A stretch of 9,211 nucleotides of DNA from an uncultured Mycoplasmataceae bacterium (GCA_949290035.1 CASEQO010000084.1:1-9211); one strand, 5' to 3'. Shown: positions 1 through 8,510, counted from the stretch's first letter. Numbers and translations: made by a program. Notes: a model not told the origin generated them from the sequence alone.

Positions 1-129
1 TATATAAAAACCTAATTCATAGTCATACTCTGTTTTAAAAGGCGGGATAACAAATAATAAAATACACAAAATAAATGCAACAAAAATTAATGATGTAAAT
101 GCAACTTGTGCTTTTAATGCTCCTTTCAT
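1..129 (-). CDS. Start of an unidentified membrane or secreted protein (cut by window edge)
   Basis: The first 43 codons of a gene that runs off the left edge. The start ATG is at 127-129, preceded six bases upstream by an AAAGGA ribosome binding site, and a good promoter lies a little further up (164-172). The N-terminus has two lysines (residues 2 and 6), then a long hydrophobic stretch at about residues 8-30, then a polar segment (KTEYDYEL). This is the shape of a signal anchor or an uncleaved signal peptide. There is no cysteine at a lipobox-like position, although one cysteine sits inside the helix (about residue 22). It has its own promoter and follows a terminator, so it starts a new transcription unit. 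The family is not recognisable from so short a piece; only membrane association is inferred. Confidence 0.7.
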   Translation of the reverse strand, partial: MKGALKAQVAFTSLIFVAFILCILLFVIPPFKTEYDYELGFYI

Positions 130-163
130 CTATTTTTTCCTTTCATAAATATAAATTAAATTA

Positions 164-172
164 ATTATATCA
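164..172 (-). promoter_or_regulatory. Extended -10 promoter for the left-edge gene
   Basis: The minus strand reads TGATATAAT, a perfect -10 hexamer with the TGn extension. The expected start of transcription is near 157, leaving a leader of just under 30 bases that holds the ribosome binding site. A T-rich stretch precedes it. A TTGATT at 14 bases spacing is too close to be a normal -35, so the extended -10 probably carries recognition. Confidence 0.55.
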
Positions 173-197
173 AAAAAAATAGTAATCAAACCGGGAC

Positions 198-231
198 AAA
201 AAAAGATATTATTCAAAAACAAATAATTATC
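198..231 (-). terminator. Intrinsic terminator of the small membrane protein gene
   Basis: On the minus strand GATAATTATT (231-222) pairs with AATAATATC (213-205) with one bulged base, around a loop of about eight bases. Seven T follow at once (204-198). The first base of the hairpin is the last base of the TAG stop codon of the gene at 231-665, so the terminator sits right against the reading frame. Confidence 0.6.
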
Positions 232-665
232 TATTCAACAATTCTATATTCATATTTTTCATCTACTTTTATCACTTTATATTCACTTAATCTTTCTCTT
301 CATATAATAGAAAAACAAAGTGAAGCTATTGGTCCTAATATAATTATCATTAACACAGATCATATTATTTTAGAGTCATGCATTTTATCTTCTTTTCAAT
401 TATAAGTAAGTATTATTAATAAATTTATAATGTTAATTAATGAATAAACTACTAATGATAATAATAAAGGCATAAAAAGAAGCAAACCAATTATCGAACT
501 AAAAATTGATATACTTTCATTTTCACTATCTTGACCAATAAAAATAATTACTGATGTAATTGTAAATATCATTAAAACTATGAATATTATTACATTTACA
601 ATAGACATTGTTTTAATACGTTTTAATTTATTTAAATCTCTTTGATTTGCATTTTTTGAATTCAT
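231..665 (-). CDS. Small unknown integral membrane protein (144 aa)
   Basis: Under code 4 this frame is 144 residues long, ending in TAG at 231-233; the standard code would cut it to 89 residues. The start ATG (663-665) has an AAAGGA ribosome binding site five bases upstream. A polar, basic N-terminus (about residues 1-20) is followed by three or four hydrophobic segments: about 22-44, 54-89 (long enough for two helices) and 98-117. A charged tail closes it, with the pattern WRERLSEYKVIKVDEKYEY. I do not recognise the family, and no catalytic motif is visible. It is a single-gene unit between the SNF2 terminator and its own terminator. Its candidate promoter contains an 18-base T tract, which makes length-variable expression possible. 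Membrane location is well supported; function is unknown. Confidence 0.8.
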
Positions 666-685
666 ATTTTTCCTTTGTCATTTTA

Positions 686-716
686 ATAATATTCAAAAAA
701 AAAAAAAAAAAATCAA
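686..716 (-). promoter_or_regulatory. Candidate promoter with a poly(T) spacer
   Basis: Minus strand: TTGATT (716-711, four of six matches to TTGACA), then 19 bases made almost entirely of T, then TATTAT (691-686, five of six matches to TATAAT). Transcription would start near 679, leaving a leader of about 14 bases with the AAAGGA site of the 144-residue protein. The gene starts only about 30 bases below the SNF2 terminator, so its promoter has to overlap that terminator or sit further upstream. The spacer is longer than the usual 17 and is a homopolymer, so loss of one or two bases would bring it nearer the optimum. Confidence 0.4.
695..712. repeat. 18-base homopolymer (A on plus, T on coding strand)
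   Basis: This is the longest homopolymer noticed in the window; others noted are eight bases or shorter. It belongs both to the terminator of the SNF2 gene and to the spacer of the candidate promoter of the next gene. Confidence 0.95.
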
Positions 717-728
717 GTCTAACTTGAT
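695..728 (-). terminator. Strong intrinsic terminator of the nuclease-SNF2 unit
   Basis: The minus strand holds a perfect 7-bp inverted repeat, ATCAAGT / ACTTGAT (728-722 and 718-712), with a three-base loop, followed directly by an uninterrupted T tract. It lies 22 bases after the SNF2 stop codon. Counting the last T of the stem, the plus strand shows 18 consecutive A (695-712). Confidence 0.8.
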
Positions 729-750
729 AAAAAATATCAAATAAAACTTG

Positions 751-3700
751 TTAGTTTTTATTACTGAATCCTATTAATTCTTGCATCAAATCTAAATCAA
801 TTTTTCTATTTTTATCTACATCACTAAATATATCATTAAATAAATCCATTTTAGAATTTTGTAAATCTATAATTTTTTCTTCTATTGTTTTATTAGTGAT
901 TAATTTATACACATTTACTACTTTTTTTTGACCTAATCTATGAGATCTATCTGTTGCTTGATTTTCAGCAGCTAGATTTCATCAAGGGTCATAATGGATT
1001 ACATGGTTTGCAGAAGTTATATTTAATCCAACACCTCCTGCTTTTAAAGATATTAAAAATACTTTTATATCTTCATTATTATTAAAATTATTTATGCTTT
1101 CTTTTCTTTCTTTTAATGAATTTTGACCAGTTAATTTTTCATATTTAATATTTTTTTTAATTAAATTTTCTTGTATTTTATCTAATACAGAAGTAAATTG
1201 ACTAAATACTAAAATTTTATCTTCTGGATAATCTATTAAAATACTATCTAGCAATTCTATAAATAAATTCATTTTAGATTTATCATATTTTCATTCTTCG
1301 TCAACTAATGATGGTTCACAGCAATGCATTCTTAATTTTGTCATTGTTTTAAAAAGAAAAGTTTGTTTCTCAAAAATAGACATTTTTTCATTATTTTTAA
1401 TAATATGAGAAATAGCTTGCTCTTTCATTAATGTATACTTATTAAATTCTTCTCTTGATAACTCTGTAGACATTATTTTTATATTTTTATCAGGAAGTGA
1501 TTTTAAAACATTCTTTTTTTCTCTTCTTAAATAAAATGGTTTTATTATTTTTTTAATTGTTTCATTATTAAGTTTTAATTGTTCTTCATTTTGAGTAGAA
1601 ACTTTTTTAGCAAATTCTTTTTTTGATAATAACAATCCTGGCATTATAAAATCAAATATTGATCATAATTCTAATAAATTATTTTCAATTGGAGTTCCAG
1701 TTAAAGCTAATTTATATTTTGACTTTATAGATTTAACAGATTTACTATTTAAAGAATTACTATTTTTTATAGCTTGTGTTTCATCAACTATTGAAATTAA
1801 AAAATCTTTGTTTAAATAAAAATCTAAGTCTTTTGTTAGAGTTGAATATGGAACTATCAATACATCTACATCTTCACAATCAATTATTTCTTTTCTTTCT
1901 TGCTTACTACCTATTACTTCTAAACATTTTAAATCTGAAGCATAAATTGATATTTCGTATTTTCAATTATGCACCAATGATAAGGGACAAATTACTATTG
2001 AAGTTCTATTTTTATTTAAATTTTGATATATTGATAATACAGTAATAGCTTGTAATGTTTTACCAACACCCATTTCGTCAGCTAATAAACATCCAAAATC
2101 ATTGTCAAACATATTTATAATTCAATCAACACCTTCTTTTTGATGATCTTTTAATAATGATTTTATTGATTCTGGTATTTGTTTATCATGCTTATAATTT
2201 TCTATTTTCTTTACATATTCTTTTAAGTCTTGATTATTTTCTTTTGCGGCTAATAAAAATAGTAAACCTCTATTTATATTAAAATGATTTTTAGTAACTG
2301 TTTCAATAGATTGACCTATAGATGATAAATCTTTTTCAAACCCTTTCATATCAATATTTGATATATTTATAATTTTGTTATCACTTAATTTAACCAAATT
2401 TTCATTTGGTTTATATTTAGATAAAAGTTCTTCTGTTTCTTCTTTTGTAAGTCCATCCATTTTAAATTCTAATTTACAAATACTTTTATTAAATAAGGTG
2501 TTAAATTCAATTTTCTTCTTTAAATTACTTTGAACATATTTTGAATCTACAAAAATTTCAACACATTTATATCTTCTTACTTTTTTGATCCATAATTCCA
2601 ATTGATTTACTATATCATTTTTATTATTATCAACTAAAAATAAACCATTTTCATTTTTTGAAAATGATTCTAATTCTTGAATATCATAATAATGAGTTTG
2701 ATCTATAAAATGTATTCAATCATCGTTTTTAAATTCTTTAACATCAAATTTGTCGTCATTTATATTAAATGAAATAGATAATCCAATAGAATTTTTATCT
2801 TCATAATCCATTACATTAATTTTATATTTTCAAACGCTAGACTTAATATTAACCAAATAATCTAATTTAGGTATAGATGATTTATTTAAAAGTTTATGTT
2901 CTAAATTATCCAAATATAAGCTAGATAGATGTTTTGAGAAAACAGCTTGTTGAGATACTTTATAATTTTGATATCTTTCTAAATAAGAAAGGCTATAACA
3001 ATCATAATCTTTTAAGTATAAAATATTACAAATTGAATCCTCTTCATTAAAACTCAAGCAAATTGTTTCATCAGCTAGTGATAAATAATTTTCTTTTTTT
3101 TGATCATTAATTATTCCAAATTTATATCCTGATAAATCAATATAAACTGGTAAATATCAATCATTTTTATAAATGATGTTTTTATACTTTTTTATATTGA
3201 TGTTATTAGAATCTATTTTATAACTATAAATATTGATAATCTCACTTAAGTTAACTTTTTCATCTTTAAAATATCTCAAAAATGAATTTGAATTTATTAG
3301 GTGTGATCTAACACTTTTAAGATTCTTTTTATGATCTAAATTTATCTCTTTTAATTTTAATAATTTATAATTATTGATTTTATTTTGATTTAAAAAATCA
3401 TAATCTACATAATTTACAAAGTCATCAAAATTGTTATTGTTATATGATATTAAAATATCAACTTTACCTAAATAAGAAAATAACAAACCACAATATTCTT
3501 CAAAATATGGATTTAAACCATAAGGTAAATTAGCTCTAGAATTTAAAACTAATCCATAATCTTTTTCTTTTAATCATCTAATATCAAATAATATATCTTT
3601 AAATGTTTCTTGTTTAATTTCACTATTTATTTTTTTTAAAAACTCATTTATTAAATATTTTTCATGGATACAAAATTCTCTTCAATATTTATTATATGAA

Positions 3701-3972
3701 TAAAAAATATCATTTGCATTGTATGCGTTGCAGCTACAATTATGTTCAATTAAATCATTTGATAAATCAAAATAAATTGTTGTTTTATATGTTCCGATTT
3801 TATTAAACGAAATATTCAATGATAAACAGTATTGATTTCTTTCTTTTTCATATCATTCATTAAAATATTTTTCTTTTAATGAAAGATTTAAATTAATAAT
3901 AGATTTTTTATCAGAATTAGTTATTAAACTAGTAAGTTTATGTAACTTTATAATCTTATAGTGTAAATCCAT
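751..3972 (-). CDS. SNF2-family DNA translocase with SWIM zinc finger (1073 aa)
   Basis: A DEAD/DEAH-superfamily SNF2 ATPase that should move along double-stranded DNA using ATP and act in the cytoplasm. In order: a SWIM zinc finger (C79-S-C81, then C101-I-H103); a long middle region with the size and place of the bacterial SNF2-associated domain (about 200-590, assigned by position only); an entry motif DHQKEGVDW ending near 618; Walker A DEMGVGKT with K638; Walker B DETQ at 730-733 (most relatives have DEAQ or DEGH); GTPIEN at 759-764; then the second RecA lobe with VFSQF near 921, AGGVGL at 978-983, DPWWN from 995 and DRSHRLGQ at 1008-1015. All expected motifs are present, so it should be active. 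Ten or more tryptophans are UGA. The start ATG overlaps the end of the nuclease gene and has a GAGGA site five bases upstream. The architecture resembles Bacillus YwqA-type proteins; the exact role (repair, transcription recycling or defence) is not determined. Confidence 0.93.
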
Positions 3973-4807
3973 CTAGTTCCTCAGATAGTCATTTAATATC
4001 TTTTTCTTTTATTTTTGGACTAATTCCTTTTTCTATAAAATTTTCATATCAACTTTTACATAATTTAATAACTTTTTCAAATTCATTTAAATCAATATTA
4101 AAATCTACAACTTTTATAGTTGCAGTATTAATATCATATTTTTCTGGATAAACATAATCTTCTTTATTTAGAAAACCTATTACAAATACTCCTTTATTAG
4201 TATTTCTTAAATATAAATAAAGACCCAACTGTAATTGATATTCTTTTGGTAAAACTATTTTATTATTTTCATCAAATCATTTTTCTAGTTTTCCGTTTTG
4301 TTTTTTTACAATTGGATAGCCATTTTTATCTTTCTTCATAACTAATGCATTGTCTACTTTAGTATATTCAAAACTATCAATAGATGTTGTTTTAATTTCT
4401 AACATCCTTTTATTTTTATAATCTATTTCATTATATTCATTTAGAGGTTCACCATCTGGAATTCCTCCAAATATTTTATTTTCTTGAAATAAATCTCATT
4501 TAACTTGAAAAGGATCATAAGATTGATATTTAGTATTTAAAAGTTTTTCTGCATATATTCTTAATTTAGGTTCTATAGTATTTCCAACATAAGCTAAAGT
4601 TTCATCTATTTTTTCTTGATAAATTCCAACCATTATAGCTCATGTTTTTACTTCAGTAGAAAATTCATTACAGCCTAAAATATTTCCTATTCTTGATCCT
4701 GTAATTTTTTTAAACTTAAATTTATTATTTTTAATATATTCATCTGAAAGTACTATTTCATTATTTTTGATAAAAAAATCTTTATTTAATTCTTTTATAA
4801 AAGGCAT
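3956..4807 (-). CDS. Putative PD-(D/E)XK nuclease, YqaJ/Cas4-like (283 aa)
   Basis: A predicted metal-dependent DNA nuclease. The core motifs are in the right order and spacing: the region ITGSRIGNILGCNEF (about 34-48), typical of the N-terminal helix of YqaJ-type recombination exonucleases; GGIPDGE with D118; the E-x-K strand LEIKTTS with E137 and K139; and Q193-x3-Y197 in QLQLGLYLY, the motif IV seen in Cas4/AddB/YqaJ nucleases. The start ATG has an AGGAGA site seven bases upstream. The stop codon lies inside the start of the SNF2 gene (17-bp overlap), so the two are translated together. Mollicute genomes carry an annotated 'MAGa7180 family putative nuclease' which this may match; that link is from memory and not verified. 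There are no cysteines arranged like the Cas4 iron-sulphur cluster. Likely an exonuclease for DNA ends, but substrate and polarity are unknown. Confidence 0.8.
3978..3982 (-). promoter_or_regulatory. Ribosome binding site of the SNF2 gene inside the nuclease gene
   Basis: GAGGA lies five bases before the SNF2 ATG and within the last codons of the nuclease. It fixes the SNF2 start at 3972 and supports translational coupling of the two proteins. Confidence 0.7.
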
Positions 4808-4814
4808 CTTCTTG

Positions 4815-4820
4815 TCTCCT
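4815..4820 (-). promoter_or_regulatory. Ribosome binding site of the nuclease gene
   Basis: AGGAGA lies seven bases upstream of the ATG at 4805-4807. It is one of the best Shine-Dalgarno matches seen in the window and decides the start. Confidence 0.7.
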
Positions 4821-4836
4821 AACTCAATAATTAATA

Positions 4837-4864
4837 ATTATAAATTTATAAAATATATTTTATA
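4837..4864 (-). promoter_or_regulatory. Candidate promoter and palindrome before the nuclease-SNF2 pair
   Basis: The 68-base gap between the flippase-like gene and the nuclease holds a perfect TATAAT on the minus strand (4842-4837). Just upstream of it is an 18-bp perfect palindrome, TATAAAATATATTTTATA (4847-4864), covering the place where a -35 would be. No good -35 is visible. The palindrome could be an operator, but it is made only of A and T, and such palindromes arise by chance in DNA this A+T-rich. No terminator-like T tract is present, so read-through from the upstream gene is also possible. Confidence 0.3.
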
Positions 4865-4875
4865 TATAAACTTGA

Positions 4876-6054
4876 TTAGATGTATTCTATTTTATTTCTT
4901 CCTTTAAATAATCAAATTTTTAAAATAAAGTAAACTATAGCAATTCCTAAGCACACTATTATAGGAATATAGTTAGTCATTATTCTTCAAAATCCTACAC
5001 CATTATTAATTAAGTTACTGTTAGTATCTAAGTTAACTCCAGCTATAGAACCAATTAAAGAAATAATAGATAATTGAATAGTTCCTTCTCCACCTGGGAT
5101 AGGTATAAAATTATTAGCTGTAATAGATGCATTAATTACATTAAATATATCTAAATAATTTTTATTATTTCAAAAATAATCATTGTTAGATAAAGAAATA
5201 AATGATAAATACAAAGTATTATAATAATAAACCATATATATTAAGTAAGAAATTAAAACAGGAAATACATATTTTAATTTTGAAAGAATATATTTAAGTT
5301 CATTTCTAAATTCGTTATTAATCAAATATTTTTCATATATTTCTTCTTTTGATAAATGAACTTTACTAAATTTACTCAATATAAAATTAAAAAATACTGA
5401 AATATAATAGTGAGATTTTTTAGAATATCCTATTAATAAATAACTAAGTAAAATAAATACATTTGCAGCAATTCCACCCACTATCAATCAATATTGAGTT
5501 AAACTAGCAGCATGTTCACTTATTTGACTAAACATCATACTAATCATTATAAATGATGGAGCAGTTAATACTAATTCAGTAGACGAAGAAATAACTGTAC
5601 TAGAAACACATATTGCATTAGCTTGATAAAGACTTGTACCTCTAGATTTCATTCAGTAAATCATATAAGGTTGTCACCCCGTTGCAAATGGAGTTATAGC
5701 ACTAATAACTACTATTTTTGCACATAATGAAAAATATTCTATAAATGATATTTTAATTCCTAAACTTTTTAACCTTGGACGAACAAAAGAAAATATATAT
5801 AAAAATCTAGATAATGGATATAAAAAAATAATAACTATAAATAAAAAACTTAAAGGATTGTTATTCACTCTTTCTAAAAATAAATTTCATATTGCGACTG
5901 GATTTATTTTTAATGTATAAAAAGACATTAATAATGAGAATATGAAAATAAGTAAAAATATTGAAATGAAAATAATTTTCTTTTTATTAAAGAAACCTTG
6001 CTTAATATTTTGATAAAATATTTTTTTTGATAGGTAATTTTTAATTACATTCAT
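4876..6054 (-). CDS. Flippase-like membrane protein, LPG-synthase TM / UPF0104 family (392 aa)
   Basis: A polytopic membrane protein of the family named after the transmembrane part of lysylphosphatidylglycerol synthase (YbhN/UPF0104 type). Members are thought to handle lipids or lipid-linked sugars across the membrane. Two family signatures are clear: PFATGWQPY at 122-130 (most relatives have GG-Q-P, here the second G is a UGA tryptophan) followed by the basic loop WMKSRG, and PIPGGEGT at 318-325, the usual PTPGG-G motif. Hydrophobic segments lie at about 27-46, 66-88, 105-121, 150-175, 187-210, 268-290, 328-345 and 360-385, with a charged cytoplasmic-type loop at about 211-265. The soluble aminoacyl-transferase domain of true MprF is absent, so it is not a complete lysyl-PG synthase. 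No ribosome binding site precedes the ATG at 6052-6054. It lies just upstream of the nuclease gene, with no functional link evident. Confidence 0.85.
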
Positions 6055-6061
6055 ATTTATT

Positions 6062-6067
6062 ATTATA
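6062..6067 (-). promoter_or_regulatory. -10 box immediately before the flippase-like gene (leaderless start)
   Basis: A perfect TATAAT on the minus strand ends seven bases before the ATG at 6054. Transcription would begin at, or within a base of, the start codon, which fits the missing Shine-Dalgarno sequence. No convincing -35 is seen (CTAAAA at 17 bases spacing). Confidence 0.4.
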
Positions 6068-6134
6068 ATTTATACTATTTAAAATTTTAGACTAAATGTT
6101 TTTATTTTTAACACAAATCAAAATAATAGTCTTT

Positions 6135-6159
6135 AAAAGATTAATTTTTTAGGTTAATC
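6135..6159 (-). terminator. Possible weak terminator after the surface-protein gene
   Basis: The minus strand has GATTAA (6159-6154) and TTAATC (6144-6139) around a nine-base loop, followed by only four T. It lies about 65 bases after the stop codon. The rest of the 6055-6222 gap is A+T-rich, holds the flippase -10 box, and contains no reading frame of note. Confidence 0.3.
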
Positions 6160-6222
6160 AAAGGGATATTTTGTTTAAAATTTAACACATATATGTTATT
6201 TTATTCTTAATTTATTAAGATT

Positions 6223-8457
6223 TTAATTATCTTTTTTTGATCCAATTTGTGTTCTTTTTTTAAAATTACCACTTGCTATATTACTTCTAAATGTATTTGA
6301 ATTATGTTTTCTTTGCGGTATTTTTTTATTTAAACTGCTAGAATATGATTTAGATAAATTACTTTTTGCCCCCAACATAGATTTGTTTGTTGTATTATTT
6401 TTAAGTTTAATATTACTTTTAATCTTAATATCTTTTTTAACCTCAATATTTTTTTGCAAATTTTTATTTGCATTAGATTTTGCTTCATTTATATTTAATT
6501 GAGATGAAGATGTTTCTATTAATTTTTTATCTAATGTATTTGCACTTAATTTATTATTATGTCTTTCTTTATTCTTTTTATTTTTCAAGAATACAATTAT
6601 AACTACTATAATAAAAATTAATAGAACTAAACCTAATACAATACTTACTCATAATCAAATATTTTCATATCATTGCTCATTATTATTAGTAAATCCTGAT
6701 AAATTAATTTTACCGATTTCAAATCCATCAACACTTGTTTGTTCGTAACCATTAATATTAGCTTTTTTAAGTTTAATATATACACTTAATTGATCATTAT
6801 TTCTATTAACTTCAATAATAAAATCATCATCTAATATATCATTGGGCAAATTTTTAAATAATTGTTCTTTATTAGTTAAAATTAAATCTCTAACTTCTTC
6901 ATCACTAATTTCACTCACTTGTTTATTTTTAAAATCAACTCCATTAATTAAATTAGATATATCAATTGTTTTAGAAGAATCATTAACTATAATAGTATTT
7001 TGTTTATTTTGTTTAATATACCCTGTAACTGTTAATTCAAATGATTGAATTGTATTATTTTTGTAATTTGATTCTTGCAATTGACCATTTTCATCATATC
7101 ATTTATCAACACTAATAGTTAAAACAATTAGTCCATTAATTTTATCTAATGACTTTACAGATACAGATATATTTACATCATTAGGTAAATTAAATCTATT
7201 TTTATTGATATAAATGGTGCTATAAACATCATTAATAATATTTTCTTTTACACTTTCAACTGTTATATTTAATTGTGAACCTACTTGGTCAGCTGTCAAT
7301 AATTGATTATTTAACAAAGATGGTAATTGCCTATTGAAACCACTAATTGTTATATTACCAAAATCTTTTCCTAAATTATTAGTTTGCATATATCCATCAA
7401 AAATAAACTTTTTAAGTTTAATATTTACAGTTGCTTCTCCACTTAAATAATTTTTAGAAACTGATATTTGAATATCATTAATAACCATGTCGCTTTCTAA
7501 CCCAGAAAAAATAGTGTTTCTATTATCATAGATAATTTCTTTTATTTCACTATCATCTATATAATTTAATGTTTTTTGTGCTAAATATGAATCAAAATTA
7601 TTAATGTTAAAAACTGTATTTGATAAACTAGTGTTTACCTTGTTTTGTTTTAAAAAACCTATAACGGTTACTAAATGATCGTTGTATGGTTCTGTTTGAG
7701 GGATACCGTTATGATCATAATATTTATTTAAATTTACTATAAATGTTATTGAACCATTTATTTTATCAATGGAATTTGTAGTTATAGATATACTTGCATC
7801 ATTAGGAAGATAAACATTGTTTATAATATATTCTTTCAATTTGCTTTTAGTTGTTTCTTCATTACCTTCTATTAACTGATTAGACATATTCTTTAGACCG
7901 ATTTGTTCAGTTGTTAGTTCACTAGAAATGATAGTTTCACCTACGAATTTAAATCCAAATATATTGATAGTTATTGTTTTATTTATTGTATTTTCAACTG
8001 GATTACCATCATAGTTGTAGTACTTATTAGGTATGAATGTAAATGAAATTTGACCTGTAATATTATTTTTTAATGGTTCGCTAACTTTTGTTAGTGTTGA
8101 ATCACTTGGAAAATTTATTTTCTTATTATCTAAAATATAATTTATTACTCTTTGTTCAAGATCGCTACTATCTATTTCGCTAGGCAATATTGTATTGTCA
8201 TAACCAATAGCATCTGAAGTTATACTAAAATCATCAAAAGATGAATAAAATTTTTTAAATCCTATTATTTCCAAATCAAAGTATAATTCTTTTGAATTTG
8301 TAGATGAACCATCATATCCATTATCAATTTTTATAGTCACAGGTAGTATGCCATTTTTGTTTTGATCATCAGATATTGTCTTAATTTTTAAATCCATTAT
8401 TGTCGCACTTTCCATGCATTGAGAAAAAATATCTATAATTTTTTTTGAGTTATTAAT
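6223..8457 (-). CDS. Surface protein, C-terminal part: repeat domains, TM anchor, basic tail (frame-shifted from its N-terminal part)
   Basis: An open frame of about 744 codons ending in TAA (6223-6225). It holds most of an array of six degenerate repeats whose ends, marked by a glycine plus an aromatic residue (IIGF, IFGF, VIGF, ISGF, TGY, LSGF), are spaced 102, 99, 106, 106 and 109 residues apart. Each unit has a helix (like KLKEYIINNV), LPND, a strand pair, NKYYDxxG or LKKxxxxGY, and the closing strand. This resembles the 'Lipoprotein 17-related variable surface protein' domain of mollicutes (recognised by pattern, not searched). After the last repeat comes a transmembrane helix (6586-6648) and a tail of about 120 residues rich in K, N and S. 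Topology: repeats outside, tail inside. The first ATG (8413-8415) has no ribosome binding site, and the first repeat needs its helix from the other frame. It is therefore probably not an independent gene but the 3' part of one interrupted at 8439-8446. Confidence 0.75.
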
Positions 8458-8510
8458 TTATTTTTAATATCATCAATGATAGCACTTCTTGCATATGTAT
8501 CTTCTAGTCC
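6691..8510 (-). repeat. Six-unit tandem protein-domain repeat (period about 300-327 bp)
   Basis: Unit ends lie at 8257, 7951, 7654, 7336, 7018 and 6691; all distances are multiples of three. Units 1, 2, 3 and 5 form one type (LPND or FPSD, DKING or NNITG, then NKYYDxxG in units 2, 3 and 5). Units 4 and 6 form a second type (D-x-E-[IV]-x-[ED]-[IL]-I, then IKLKK, GYxQT and GxIxxSGF). The second half of the array is thus two type-1/type-2 pairs, suggesting duplication of a two-domain unit. DNA identity is low, so the duplication is old. Confidence 0.65.

Noticed and set aside
1776..2045. Plus-strand open frame opposite the SNF2 gene
   Set aside because: It is leucine-rich antisense to the SNF2 ATPase core, has no ribosome binding site, and is a by-product of base composition.
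751..3972. Several separate short minus-strand proteins, or a decayed helicase pseudogene
   Set aside because: Every break between the pieces is a TGA. With UGA as tryptophan they form one frame holding all SNF2 motifs in order, so it is an intact gene under code 4.
4876..6054. Full lysylphosphatidylglycerol synthase (MprF)
   Set aside because: Only the membrane part is present; the cytoplasmic transferase domain is missing and the neighbour downstream is a nuclease.
6205..6220. Hairpin TCTTAA/TTAAGA just after the surface-protein stop codon
   Set aside because: On the transcribed (minus) strand it is followed by A-rich sequence, not a T tract, so it does not look like a terminator of that gene.
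6413..6455. Short DNA repeat in the cytoplasmic tail region
   Set aside because: The repeated I-K/V-K codons come from low complexity; no exact DNA repeat of useful length was found.
6842..7048. Plus-strand open frame opposite the surface-protein repeats
   Set aside because: Lies wholly antisense to a well-supported repeat domain and has no initiation signals.
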